Source of the DNA: Solibacillus sp. FSL W7-1436
Lineage (GTDB): Bacteria > Bacillota > Bacilli > Bacillales_A > Planococcaceae
NCBI RefSeq assembly: GCF_038007305.1
Contig: NZ_JBBOWV010000001.1
Coordinates: 439,501-503,500 of the forward strand
Length of the DNA: 64,000 nt
Direction of reading: 5' to 3'
Under the pieces are notes generated by a model. The model did no database searches and had not been told where the DNA came from. It saw nothing but the letters and a program-made list of their open reading frames with translations. The position numbers were made by a program, and so were the translations under genes. Of this stretch, positions 34,538-43,409 are shown piece after piece (the stretch's first letter is position 1; every line of letters starts with the position of its first letter).

Positions 34538-35568
34538 ATTGCACGCATTTTCGCTTTCATCGTAATTAAAATTAAAATCGGCGCACCTATAAAGGCCGTC
34601 ACAATTCCAACTTCGAGCTCACTTGGACTGCCAAGAAGCCTTCCGATCACATCGGAAAAGGTTAAAATAATTGCCCCCGACAATGCTGACATCGGAATAA
34701 TATAACGTAGATCAGGACCTACTACGAGACGTACGATATGTGTAGCTAATAAACCAATAAAGCCGATTGGACCTGCCAATGCCGTCGCAGCACCACATAA
34801 TAATACGCCACCTAATGCCGCTGCAATTCTTACAGTACCCGTGCGTACACCCAGCCCTGTCGCAACATCATCACCCAATGCCATCGCATTCAATGCCGGA
34901 GCTGTAATTAAGGCAACAAATAGTCCTACTACAATAAATGGAATAAATAATGTGATGGAATCCCAGCTCCCGGAACCGACACTTCCGACCTGCCAAAATC
35001 TGAACTGATCCATTACATTCGTTCTTGGTATCATTATTGCAACGACCAGTGAGGATAAAATTGCACTTGTAGCAGCACCTGCAAGCACAAGCTTTAATGG
35101 TGTTGCGCCACCTCTCCCCATTGAACCGATCCCAAATACAAAAATAGCGGTAATAAAAGCACCCGCTATCGCAAGCCAAATATACTGATTTGCTGAACTG
35201 ATATTTAAAAAGGCAATGCCACAAACGACAAAAAGGGATGCCCCTGTATTGACACCTAATATACTTGGATCTGCAATAGGGTTACGTGTTACCGATTGCA
35301 TAAGCGCACCGGAAACTCCTAATGTTGCACCACATAGTAAGCAGAAAATAGTTCTTACCACACGCTGCCTTACGACGTTCGCTTCATGAGACTGAGCCTC
35401 TGAATGGAATAACCCATTCAGAAGATCTGTCCAGCCTATCATCCGCGAACCAAATACAAGTGATGCTAGTATACATAGCCCGAGTAAAATTATCAAAAGT
35501 AATAATACTTTGATAAAATTTCGCGGCATCATAATTTGCTTCTTTTCTAAAACGGATGTACTTTTCAT
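34534..35568 (-). CDS. ferric siderophore ABC importer permease 1 (FecCD family)
   Basis: Membrane permease of 344 residues with about ten helices. The family blocks are SGALMQSVTRNPIADPSILGVN near residue 85-106 and ALAGPIGFIGLLATHIVRLVVGPD near residue 262. It starts one nt after the TAA of the binding-protein gene and has no strong Shine-Dalgarno, so its translation is probably coupled. Confidence 0.92.
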   Translation of the reverse strand: MKSTSVLEKKQIMMPRNFIKVLLLLIILLGLCILASLVFGSRMIGWTDLLNGLFHSEAQSHEANVVRQRVVRTIFCLLCGATLGVSGALMQSVTRNPIADPSILGVNTGASLFVVCGIAFLNISSANQYIWLAIAGAFITAIFVFGIGSMGRGGATPLKLVLAGAATSAILSSLVVAIMIPRTNVMDQFRFWQVGSVGSGSWDSITLFIPFIVVGLFVALITAPALNAMALGDDVATGLGVRTGTVRIAAALGGVLLCGAATALAGPIGFIGLLATHIVRLVVGPDLRYIIPMSALSGAIILTFSDVIGRLLGSPSELEVGIVTAFIGAPILILITMKAKMRAI

Positions 35569-35569
35569 A

Positions 35570-36634
35570 TTATTTTATCTTTTTCGCAACTTCCGAAATT
35601 AAAGTTACATACTCGTCGATTGTATATTGAATTGACAGCGGGTTCGGATTTCCTGCAGCAGCAAGTGGTGTGTTGTCAGGAATGATTAAAACCGTGCCAT
35701 TTTTGATTGCAGGTACTTTACCTAAAATCGGATCTGCCTGAAGTGCTGCTAATGTGTTGTCATCACCATATGCAATCAGAATATCAGCATCGTTTAAAGC
35801 ATCTGCATTTTCTGCACTTAATTCGATGTAGAAGCTGCTTTCATCCTGAACTTGCGCTTTAATGCTTTCCGGATATTCCATACCTAGCTCTTCCAGTAAT
35901 TCACCGCGCGGATCAGCTGGTGTATAAATATAGAACTTTGATAAATCTGTCGCGTTAAACATACCGAACGCTGCTTTTTTACCTTTGATTTCAGGAAATT
36001 CATTTGCTTTATCTTGAATTAATTTTTCTGTATCAGCGATTAATTGTTGACCTTCTTCTTCCATACCCATACCTTTTGCGTTGTATAGGATTTGGTCACG
36101 CCATGTAATAACCCACGGAGTTTCCGGATATGCAACAACCGGTGCAATCTCGCTTAACGTATCATACTCTTCTTGAGTAAGCCCTGAATATGCCGCTAAA
36201 ATCACATCCGGATTTGAATCTGAAACTGCTTCAAAATCTATGCCATCTGTATCTTGGTAGATGTTCGGATTTTCCTCACCAAGCTCTTTTAATTTTTCTG
36301 CTGTCCATGGAAGCATACCGCTTTCATCCTGTACACCGTAGTTTGCTGCCGAGAACCCTACCGGTACAACACCTAAAGCAAGTGCTACATCATGGTTTGC
36401 CCATGAAACTGTTGCTACACGCTCCGGTTTTTCTTCAATTACTGTTTCACCTAATGCATGTTTGATTACGATTGGATATTGCGTTGCCGAATCTTCTGAA
36501 TTTGAAGAACCTGTTGTTTCATTTGATTTATTCACTTCTGTACTTGTTTCTTTATCCGAGCAACCCGCAACAACCAGTAAACCAATCGCTACGAAAAGTA
36601 TTGTCATTAAAGAATAGAACTTTTTCGTTTTCAT
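35570..36634 (-). CDS. ferric siderophore-binding lipoprotein
   Basis: Siderophore receptor of a Gram-positive importer, 354 residues. Signal peptide with lipobox VVAGC (Cys 25), a Ser/Thr/Glu-rich linker to about residue 50, then the class III binding fold beginning YPIVIKHALGETVIEEKPERVATVSW, typical of FecB/FhuD-type proteins. First gene of the minus-strand operon, directly downstream of two Fur boxes. The siderophore (hydroxamate, catecholate or citrate) is not clear; no biosynthetic genes are in the window. Confidence 0.9.
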   Translation of the reverse strand: MKTKKFYSLMTILFVAIGLLVVAGCSDKETSTEVNKSNETTGSSNSEDSATQYPIVIKHALGETVIEEKPERVATVSWANHDVALALGVVPVGFSAANYGVQDESGMLPWTAEKLKELGEENPNIYQDTDGIDFEAVSDSNPDVILAAYSGLTQEEYDTLSEIAPVVAYPETPWVITWRDQILYNAKGMGMEEEGQQLIADTEKLIQDKANEFPEIKGKKAAFGMFNATDLSKFYIYTPADPRGELLEELGMEYPESIKAQVQDESSFYIELSAENADALNDADILIAYGDDNTLAALQADPILGKVPAIKNGTVLIIPDNTPLAAAGNPNPLSIQYTIDEYVTLISEVAKKIK

Positions 36635-36659
36635 TTGAATAGCGCCCCTTGGAATTTAT

Positions 36660-36674
36660 TGATAACAATTATCA
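36660..36674. promoter_or_regulatory. Fur box 1
   Basis: TGATAAC-A-ATTATCA, a 7-1-7 inverted repeat with one mismatch, fits the Bacillus Fur consensus TGATAAT-N-ATTATCA. It lies 25 nt upstream of the siderophore-binding lipoprotein start. Confidence 0.88.
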
Positions 36675-36702
36675 TTATCGCTTCCTAAATAATAAATCTA
36701 AA

Positions 36703-36717
36703 TGATAATGATTGTCA
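36703..36717. promoter_or_regulatory. Fur box 2
   Basis: TGATAAT-G-ATTGTCA, a 7-1-7 repeat with one mismatch, 43 nt centre to centre from the first box. The rest of the gap to 36978 holds only the MerR-type operator. Confidence 0.82.
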
Positions 36718-36931
36718 ATGAGATTATCGCTTAATTCGTATTATTTATTTATATAATTAGAAATTTATAAGAATTCAAGCAAAAAAGCGGCTTCTCCATT
36801 GAGAAACTCGCTGTCTTTAATATGCTTTATACTTATTTTCCACTCGCCGGACTAAATACCCGCCCTTTACTTCCCCCTTATTTCTGCCTTCAATAAATAT
36901 TTTTCTGTTTTATACTTTATTTCTCTTTAAA

Positions 36932-36947
36932 TTGACGTTAACGTAAA
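36932..36947. promoter_or_regulatory. MerR-family operator in the promoter of the acyl-CoA operon
   Basis: TTGACGT-TA-ACGTAAA is an inverted repeat with one mismatch, directly upstream of TATAAT (36951-36956). It resembles the operators of LiuR-type MerR regulators of branched-chain and fatty-acid catabolism. A poor -35 lies about 19 nt from the -10 (TTTAAA at 36926), the long spacing usual for MerR-controlled promoters. Confidence 0.7.
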
Positions 36948-36978
36948 TGGTATAATTTTTCCAATGGGGGTGTCTTAT

Positions 36979-37362
36979 GTGAAATCCATTAAAACGATCG
37001 CTAAAGAATATGCACTCACACCGAGAACACTGCGCTACTATGAAGAGCTCGGAATATTGAAACCGACACGACCTCATCATGGAATGCGCCATTATTCCAA
37101 ACGGGAGGAGGCAAAGATCAAGCTAATTATCCGAGGAAAAAAGTATGGCTTTTCTATGGAAGAAATTAAGGAAATGATTTTGCTTTTTGACCTTGATCGT
37201 ACAGGTATTAAACAGCTGGAGCGGACAATCGAATACGGTCAGCAAAAAATAAAGGAAATTGACCAAAAGATTGAAGAGTTGTATGAAATCCGTCAAGAAA
37301 TCGAAAAGACGGAAGCTATTTTTCAGGAAAAACTAATTCTATTATTGGAGGACCAATCATGA
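36979..37362 (+). CDS. MerR-family transcriptional regulator (LiuR-like position)
   Basis: DNA-binding regulator of about 127 residues. The N-terminal winged helix-turn-helix reads IKTIAKEYALTPRTLRYYEELGIL, the MerR hallmark, followed by a wing (GMRHYS) and a C-terminal coiled coil (LERTIEYGQQKIKEIDQKIEEL). There are no cysteines for metal sensing, so an organic ligand such as an acyl-CoA is likely. I start at GTG 36979, which has GGGGGTG upstream; ATG 36964 is the alternative. It overlaps the ligase gene by 4 nt and probably controls this operon through the dyad at 36932-36947. Confidence 0.85.
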   Translation: MKSIKTIAKEYALTPRTLRYYEELGILKPTRPHHGMRHYSKREEAKIKLIIRGKKYGFSMEEIKEMILLFDLDRTGIKQLERTIEYGQQKIKEIDQKIEELYEIRQEIEKTEAIFQEKLILLLEDQS

Positions 37363-38873
37363 ATATTTCTAATCTGTTAGCTCGTCATGCAAGAAAGTAT
37401 CCGAATCAAACTGCTGTCATTAGTCTCGGCCAGGAAACGACGTATCAACAGTTGGATGACCAAGTTAATAAAATCGCCGGTTCATTGCGTGCAAGCGGAA
37501 TCGTAAAAGGCGATAAAGTCGGGATTTTCATGCCAAATGTGCAAGAGTTCGTCGCGCTTTACTTTGCCATTCAGCGTATGGGGGCTGTCGTTGTACCGAT
37601 CAATGCCAAGTTTGTCACACGCGAAATTGAGTATGTGCTCAATCATAGTGACGCGAAGGCGATCTTTGTCCATGAGCTGATTTTCGAACAGGCCGCTACG
37701 ATTATGTTCAATGGTCTAAAAGTAAAAACAGGTCCTGCTGTCCATGACTGGCAAAGCTTCGATCAATTCCAGGCAGCTGGCCAAAATGAGGTCGTTTGCT
37801 GTGATCTAGTGGAGGATGATGATTCAACATTACTTTATACATCCGGCACAACCGGCAATCCAAAAGGCGTTTTACTGACAAACCGCAATGTCCTCGCAGT
37901 ATCCCATATGATTGCCATTGAAATGGAAGTAAAACCCGAAAGCCGGATGCTCATCATGATGCCGCTAACTCATTCTGCTCCATTGAATTTGTTTTTGGTC
38001 ACGGTCATTTTAGTCGGGGCAACAGCTGTGCTCACACCGACATTTACGCCTGACTTGTTAATAGATACGGTAGAAAAATACAAAACGACGCACTTCTTCG
38101 GGGCACCTGTTGCCTACCTTCTAACTGCCGGCTCACCTCGTATCGCAAGTGCGGACCTGTCGTCAATGAAGTGGTGGGTGTACGGAGGCGCACCGCTTTC
38201 CGAAAAAGAAGTCGTATATATTCAGCAGCAGTTTAATACGGACAACTTAGTATGTGTGTACGGTTTAACGGAAGCCGGTCCGAGCGGGTCGATATTACAT
38301 GCTGCGGATCACCCTCACAAGGCAGGAAGCATCGGTAAGCGAGCACCGTTTGGAACAGAGCTGCGTGTGATTAATGCATTAAATGAAGATGTGGCACCTG
38401 GTGAAATTGGCGAAATCATTTTATATGGTGAAGGCAATATGAAAGAATACTATAAAAATCCGGAAGAAACGAAAAACATTTTCGTTGACGGCTGGGTGCG
38501 TTCGGGCGATTTAGCCCGCATCGATGAGGAAGGTTATATTTACATCGTCGACCGTAAAAAAGATGTAATTATTTCAGGCGGCGTCAATATTTACCCGAAA
38601 GAAATAGAGGATCAGCTGCTGCTGCATGACGCTATTTTTGAAGTAGCGGTGTTCGGTGTACCGCATCCTGAATGGGGCGAAACTGTAAAAGCGGTTTACT
38701 GTGCAAAAGTCCCTGTTTCCGAGCAGGAAATCCGCGAGCACTTGGAAGGGAAACTTGCCGCATTTAAAATCCCGAAAATCTTTGAACAAGCGGAAGCACT
38801 TCCGCGCAATGCTTCCGGGAAAATATTAAAACAGCAGCTAAGAGGTGAAGCAAATGCAAGTATTAGCCAATAA
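37359..38873 (+). CDS. acyl-CoA synthetase (AMP-forming, ANL superfamily)
   Basis: Activates a fatty or other carboxylic acid to its CoA thioester via an acyl-adenylate; 504 residues. The P-loop-like motif LLYTSGTTGNPKGVLLTN is at about 164-181, the A5-type VYGLTEAG near 306, GWVRSGDLARIDEEGYI near 379, and the catalytic Lys in PRNASGKILKQQLR near the C-terminus. Start ATG overlaps the regulator stop (ATGA). The chain length of the substrate cannot be told. The downstream dehydrogenase gene overlaps its end by 20 nt, so product and enzyme are likely used in sequence. Confidence 0.9.
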   Translation: MNISNLLARHARKYPNQTAVISLGQETTYQQLDDQVNKIAGSLRASGIVKGDKVGIFMPNVQEFVALYFAIQRMGAVVVPINAKFVTREIEYVLNHSDAKAIFVHELIFEQAATIMFNGLKVKTGPAVHDWQSFDQFQAAGQNEVVCCDLVEDDDSTLLYTSGTTGNPKGVLLTNRNVLAVSHMIAIEMEVKPESRMLIMMPLTHSAPLNLFLVTVILVGATAVLTPTFTPDLLIDTVEKYKTTHFFGAPVAYLLTAGSPRIASADLSSMKWWVYGGAPLSEKEVVYIQQQFNTDNLVCVYGLTEAGPSGSILHAADHPHKAGSIGKRAPFGTELRVINALNEDVAPGEIGEIILYGEGNMKEYYKNPEETKNIFVDGWVRSGDLARIDEEGYIYIVDRKKDVIISGGVNIYPKEIEDQLLLHDAIFEVAVFGVPHPEWGETVKAVYCAKVPVSEQEIREHLEGKLAAFKIPKIFEQAEALPRNASGKILKQQLRGEANASISQ

Positions 38874-40506
38874 ACGTGAAAAGAGCCAGAATTTTTATGA
38901 ATCCGATCAAACATTGCATCAGCTACTACAGCAAAAACTTTCTCCGTCTTTTTATAATTATGCGGATGAACGGCTGACGGCATTCGGTGCGCTTTGTGCC
39001 GGACCGATCGATGCCCGTGCCAAAGTGACGGACCGGGAAGGCGAACCACGATTACGCCGCTATAATGCATACGGCGATGAAGTAAGCGAAGTCATTGTGA
39101 ACGAAGGCTATAAACAAACGGTTGCCGAAACTTATGCAACAGGGATTGTCGGCTATATCCATAAAGACATTCCCGAATTAGGCCATAAAGGCAATTATGT
39201 ATACAGCTTTGCGCAAGGCTATTTGCTATCACAAACCGAACCAGGTTTTTACTGTCCTGTCACATTGACGATGGCGACAGCGTATTTATTCGAGCACTAT
39301 GCATCCGAAGAGCTGAAGCAGAAGTTTATGCCGCATATTTGTGCAACAGGCGAAACGGAATTATTTGAAGGGGCTACGTTTTTAACGGAGCGCCAAGGTG
39401 GATCAGATGTTGGTGCGAATGTCGTGGAGGCACGCCTTGAACAAGGTGAATGGCGTTTATACGGTGAAAAGTACTTTGCATCGAATGCCGGGATGTGCGG
39501 AGTTGCGATGGTGCTTGCCCGTCAGACAACCAATTCCAAAGAAGGTTCACGCGGCTTAACATTGTTTGCTGTCCCATGGCGTGACGACGATGGTGAGCTT
39601 AATCACATTACGATCCGCCGATTGAAAGATAAGCTTGGCGTAAAGGCGGTCCCGTCAGGAGAAGTCGAGTTTAACGGTGCAAAAGCATATGTTGTCGGGG
39701 ATCCTTCCAAAGGCATCTATTATATGCTCGAGGCACTCAACCTGTCCCGGATCTGTAATGCCGCAGCATCGGTCGGCATTATGAAACGTGCGCTGGATGA
39801 AGCGGTTCATTATACAAACGGGCGTATCGCCTTTGGACAAACAGTTGCCGAGTTTCCGATGGTGAAGCATACGTTAGGCGCATTGCACGCGAAATGGCAT
39901 GCTTCACTTGTCGCGTTGTTCGATTTAGTGTCGCGCTATGATGAAGTTGTAAGCGGGAATGCTTCAGAAGAAGAACAGCAGATTGTCCGCCTGTTAATTG
40001 CGTTAGTGAAAAAGGAAACAGCAGAATGGGCGATCGAGTTTACGCATGAAGCGATTGAACTTCATGGCGGCAATGGCTATATCGAGGATTTCGTACTCCC
40101 TCGCCTGCTTCGCGATGCCCAAGTATTAACCGTTTGGGAAGGAACAGCGAACATTTTGGCACATGAGCTTATTCGCCTCGTACAAAAGAATGCGCATATT
40201 ACGCTGCTGAATGAATTGCAGCAGACGAACCATCCTTATTTGCAGCAGCTGGCCTCTGTCGTGGAGCAGCGCTTTGCAGTATTTGTCACACTGGATCCGG
40301 CAATGCAAACAGTGGAGGCGAAACCGCTCATGCAGGAGCTTGCTCGTCTATACGAAGCAGTTGTTGCGGTGAAGCATGGTGAAACGGCCGGTGAACGCGA
40401 GCAGCTGCTGGCGGAAATTTATATCGAGGAACAGTTCGGCCAGAAGTCCTTTGGTGAAGTGCCATTAGCGGTGAAAGGGTTCGATGTGCTGAATAGCGGT
40501 TATTGA
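38854..40506 (+). CDS. acyl-CoA dehydrogenase, AidB-like
   Basis: FAD-dependent dehydrogenase of 550 residues, longer than the usual 380-residue enzymes and resembling the AidB branch. Conserved segments: TFLTERQGGSDVGAN, the GEKYFASNAG flavin-binding block, LNLSRICNAAASVGIM, and near the end HGGNGYIEDFVLPRLLRDAQVLTVWEGTANI (span given) with a C-terminal helical extension. GAGGTGA 8 nt upstream supports the ATG at 38854. It probably oxidises the acyl-CoA made by the preceding ligase; a DNA-repair-type AidB role is less likely in this context. Confidence 0.88.
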   Translation: MQVLANKREKSQNFYESDQTLHQLLQQKLSPSFYNYADERLTAFGALCAGPIDARAKVTDREGEPRLRRYNAYGDEVSEVIVNEGYKQTVAETYATGIVGYIHKDIPELGHKGNYVYSFAQGYLLSQTEPGFYCPVTLTMATAYLFEHYASEELKQKFMPHICATGETELFEGATFLTERQGGSDVGANVVEARLEQGEWRLYGEKYFASNAGMCGVAMVLARQTTNSKEGSRGLTLFAVPWRDDDGELNHITIRRLKDKLGVKAVPSGEVEFNGAKAYVVGDPSKGIYYMLEALNLSRICNAAASVGIMKRALDEAVHYTNGRIAFGQTVAEFPMVKHTLGALHAKWHASLVALFDLVSRYDEVVSGNASEEEQQIVRLLIALVKKETAEWAIEFTHEAIELHGGNGYIEDFVLPRLLRDAQVLTVWEGTANILAHELIRLVQKNAHITLLNELQQTNHPYLQQLASVVEQRFAVFVTLDPAMQTVEAKPLMQELARLYEAVVAVKHGETAGEREQLLAEIYIEEQFGQKSFGEVPLAVKGFDVLNSGY

Positions 40507-40520
40507 TTGTTTAAGTGGAG

Positions 40521-40549
40521 CGCCCGGGTTGGTTACCGGGCGTTTTTTT
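40521..40549 (+). terminator. terminator of the acyl-CoA operon
   Basis: A GC-rich 7-bp stem (40521-40527 with 40536-40542), followed by seven T. Confidence 0.88.
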
Positions 40550-40597
40550 GGTGGGGGTGCTGGGGTGCACTATGATCCAGCGGGCATTGGTCGGATT

Positions 40598-40791
40598 CTC
40601 TAATATATCCGCAGAAGTTCTAATATAAATTTATTTGTTCTAATATATTGCCGATCTTCTAATATAAGTGCGGTTTGTTCTAATAAGTGTCCCGGATGTT
40701 CAAATAAAGTATGTATTTCTTCTAATATCCAGCCCCGTTCTTCTAATATCACTTGAATTTCTTCTAATAAACCACTCTATTGTTCTAATAA
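40598..40791. repeat. phased TTCTAATA repeat array, ten units
   Basis: Ten copies of TTCTAAT(A/T)-like 8-9-mers start at 40598, 40618, 40638, 40657, 40678, 40699, 40720, 40741, 40762 and 40783. Steps are 20, 20, 19 and then six of exactly 21 nt. The 12-nt spacers differ from one another, so only the short word is conserved. Units are preceded mostly by TTG or TTC. It fills the gap 40550-40850, after the operon terminator. A second, shorter array on the same strand lies at 63258-63370. A weak hairpin, TAACGG/CCGTTA, at 40843-40882 closes the gap. Confidence 0.85.
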
Positions 40792-40895
40792 AATCCACAC
40801 ACGCTTTTTCTCACCCGGAATATAGGATCCGCCATAACAAAATAACGGATGCAGACGATTCTAAAACCGTTCACACCCGTTACATTTTTTTAAGC

Positions 40896-41246
40896 TTACT
40901 TCACTTCTTCAATTGCTTCCATTAAAGCCGGGAATAATTTTGCATCATCCGCATCTTCATCTGTTACTTCATTTAAAATCTCAAAATCATCTGCGTCAAT
41001 GACAAACAGGCTCATGCCGTCTTTTAAAAATTCATCGGCTTCTACTTCGCCTTCGTAATATTGATACGTTGCTACAACGATGTTTGAACCTTCTTCTTCA
41101 TCAAAGAAGAAATAAAGCTTTTCCGTGTTGCCGTATACTTCTTCCAACACCTCTTCCAGCTGCTCCGTACCTTTACTCCATTTCACTTCATTATTTACTG
41201 TCGCTGCCACGAGCGATTCTAATAGTTCGTCTACTGTATTTGTCAT
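40896..41246 (-). CDS. acidic hypothetical protein
   Basis: Soluble, very acidic protein of 116 residues (VDELLESLVAATVNNEVKW..., ending LFPALMEAIEEVK). No signal peptide, membrane helix or cysteine. The ATG at 41246 has GGAGG 6 nt upstream; the ATG one codon earlier is too close. I do not recognise a family; size and charge recall small Bacillus proteins of unknown role. Monocistronic. Confidence 0.68.
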   Translation of the reverse strand: MTNTVDELLESLVAATVNNEVKWSKGTEQLEEVLEEVYGNTEKLYFFFDEEEGSNIVVATYQYYEGEVEADEFLKDGMSLFVIDADDFEILNEVTDEDADDAKLFPALMEAIEEVK

Positions 41247-41329
41247 CATAATCCTCCAACTCCGCTCTATTTCGCGGTTAGTATTCCCACTGTATCATAA
41301 ATTTAACGATAAACCTTAAAGGCAGATTA

Positions 41330-42976
41330 TTAATTGCTCACTATTTGTTCATTCACCTCATAATGCGCAGCGAATAATTTTTCAATCGTCAATTGCAGTA
41401 GATCCACCAATGTTCCAAATGCAAAATCCGCGTCAAGCCGCTCTGTCCATTTATGCGGGTCTCTTCCAACCGGACCGATGTTCAGCACCGGTACAGTCAG
41501 CTCTTTCATATCCCCGATCGGCAGCGAGTAGCCTTTATCCCAAACCGGCATATTGTTTATTAGCGACTCAATCGAACTGTTTTCATAGTTCAACCCTACA
41601 TAGCTTAAATCCGATATTCCGGCAAAGTAGTTTTGAATGGTAAACTCCATATTAAATGTTTCATGCATATATTGTTTCAACTCGTTTACAAGATTACTGA
41701 TGAGTCCATTTTTCCCTGAACTGATTGCAGGATAAAATGGCGGCGCAAAGAAAATGACAATCATCGGTGCCAGTTCATTACATAACGCAGCTAGTTGATC
41801 AACGAGGTCAATCGTTCGTTCCCGGTCGTCTTTTTCGCTGTCATAATTGGACAATAGTTTTTCAACCCGCTCTTCCCCGTATTTCTCCAGCGCATATTCG
41901 TAAATTTCTTCGTACGTCATGACCTTCACTTTCAATTGCTGCGGTGTAAATTCCGTATGCTGTGAATACTTCGTAGCTTTGTTCATATAGGACTGTTCGA
42001 TTTCATTTGCCGCTTTGATCGCTTTTTGCTGGAGCAATGAAACAACGTCTGTCATGCTTCTTTCAAATAACAATAAATTAAATAGTGTCACAGCCCGATG
42101 TGAAATTTGTGTGGAATACTCCGTTTTCAAGTCGCGATAAATTAAATTCGTTGGTGGCGGCGTCATTTCTTCGCCCACTTTTTCACAAAAATCCGTATTT
42201 AATTCCATTTCAGCTGTCAGCACCGACGCCATATAATTTGCATTCAGTCCTCCGAACGGTTCCCCGACATGGGTTTCCTTCCCGTAGCATAAAAAGCCCG
42301 GCAATGCTTTTCCGATAGATCCGGTATAGAAGTAATTATTTTTATCGCCAGGAAAATTACTGAACATCGGCTCTGAATTTAATATTGTTGTATATTCAAG
42401 ATTATGCTCTTCCGAAAGTTGCACAAGTTTTGGAACCGCTGCCCGCATTCCTTCAGAGTTTACTTCTTCATCCGGTACAGTCAATAAAAGAATGTTGCCG
42501 TCATACTCTCCGAATGTCGCTTGTTCAACTATAGACATATGCAAGGCAAGCCCGCACTTCATATCCATTGTTCCTCTGCCGAATAGCCAGTTTCCGCTTT
42601 CCATATCACCCCGCACTGCTTCAGGCAAATCGTCTTTTATCGAGTAAAATTGTTCCGTTAGCTTCTCAGGATCAAAAGCAAACTGTTTCCATTTTCCGTA
42701 GTCCTGCACATCCACTACATCAAAGTGACTAATTAATACGACTGTTTTTTTAGTATTTGGAGATTTTTTGACCAATGCGCTAATAAAACTGCGCCCATCA
42801 CTCAAATATGTTCGATTTAAATGGCCAGGGTTTTCTTTGAAATACGCCAGCTCCGACAGTTTATTCACTACAATATCAGGAAAATCCTTTTCTGCCTGTG
42901 AACCTGAAACACTTTTTACTTGTACAAGTTCACATAATAATTGCCTTAACTGCTCTTTGCTCTTCCATTTAAACAC
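41330..42976 (-). CDS. rocB: M20-family metallopeptidase, RocB-like
   Basis: Zinc peptidase-family protein of 548 residues, near the length of B. subtilis RocB (arginine degradation regulon). Metal-ligand motifs of the M20 family: ISHFDVVDV (His/Asp), GRGTMDMKCGLA (bridging Asp), VPDEEVNSEGM (catalytic Glu) and a C-terminal DPHKWTERLD block. The start is GTG at 42976, with GGAGAGG 7 nt upstream. RocB's reaction is not settled; the family suggests cleavage or deacylation of an amino-acid derivative. No arginine catabolic genes are adjacent. Confidence 0.85.
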   Translation of the reverse strand: MFKWKSKEQLRQLLCELVQVKSVSGSQAEKDFPDIVVNKLSELAYFKENPGHLNRTYLSDGRSFISALVKKSPNTKKTVVLISHFDVVDVQDYGKWKQFAFDPEKLTEQFYSIKDDLPEAVRGDMESGNWLFGRGTMDMKCGLALHMSIVEQATFGEYDGNILLLTVPDEEVNSEGMRAAVPKLVQLSEEHNLEYTTILNSEPMFSNFPGDKNNYFYTGSIGKALPGFLCYGKETHVGEPFGGLNANYMASVLTAEMELNTDFCEKVGEEMTPPPTNLIYRDLKTEYSTQISHRAVTLFNLLLFERSMTDVVSLLQQKAIKAANEIEQSYMNKATKYSQHTEFTPQQLKVKVMTYEEIYEYALEKYGEERVEKLLSNYDSEKDDRERTIDLVDQLAALCNELAPMIVIFFAPPFYPAISSGKNGLISNLVNELKQYMHETFNMEFTIQNYFAGISDLSYVGLNYENSSIESLINNMPVWDKGYSLPIGDMKELTVPVLNIGPVGRDPHKWTERLDADFAFGTLVDLLQLTIEKLFAAHYEVNEQIVSN

Positions 42977-43409
42977 AACATACCCTCTCCTTTGTCTCGT
43001 TCTAGCTGTCTCTCTATGTCGCCTATTTTCCTCAGTGTAAATAAATGTGAATATTCAGTCAATCATTTGTTTAAGACTATACTATTGAGAGTTGAAATTG
43101 GTGTTGGGTGTAAAGAAAAAGTTGAAGTTTGGCTTAAGCATTAAATACTCTCGGTAAACGAACATACCTCTATGAAGATAAAAAATCCCGCTAACATAAA
43201 AGATAGCGGGATTTGTTACGTACATCTAAGCTTATTTCTTTTCTTTACCCATTGAATGGAATAATTGAATTGAAGATAATACATTAATTTATAACGGTTT
43301 GTCGGAATATCTTAAAAATTTCCCGCACATGCCTCGATTAAGCGTCTTTCTATTATATACTCCAAAAATCTGTTGGTAGCCAAATTCATTGAGTTTTAAG
43401 TCTTTTCAA
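42977..43409. other. gene-free stretch with one hairpin
   Basis: About 430 nt without a convincing gene. It holds the rocB upstream region and the hairpin described separately at 43183-43214. Short minus-strand frames around 43215-43400 are broken by stops and have no start signals; they may be a decayed gene end, but nothing recognisable remains. Confidence 0.5.
43183..43214 (-). terminator. terminator, probably of the ABC/GntR operon
   Basis: An 11-bp perfect stem (43183-43193 with 43204-43214), followed on the minus strand by TTTTTATC. It lies about 200 nt after the last gene of the operon. Confidence 0.7.

Noticed and set aside
36932-36956. Plain sigma-A promoter using TTGACG and TATAAT before the MerR gene
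   Set aside because: The two boxes are only 13 nt apart, too close for sigma-A; the TTGACG belongs to the operator dyad instead.
40640-40780. Minus-strand Leu-Leu-Glu heptad peptide across the first array
   Set aside because: A TAG lies between two units and the 19-20 nt steps shift the frame, so the periodicity follows from DNA spacing and not from a coding sequence.
40598-40791. The TTCTAATA array as a CRISPR array
   Set aside because: The repeated word is 8-9 nt and spacers are about 12 nt; CRISPR repeats are 23 nt or longer with spacers of about 30, and no cas genes are near.
43215-43400. Possible decayed gene end between the ABC operon and its terminator
   Set aside because: Readable fragments such as ERRLIEACAGNF are short and separated by stops, and I cannot tie them to a family; too weak to annotate as a pseudogene.
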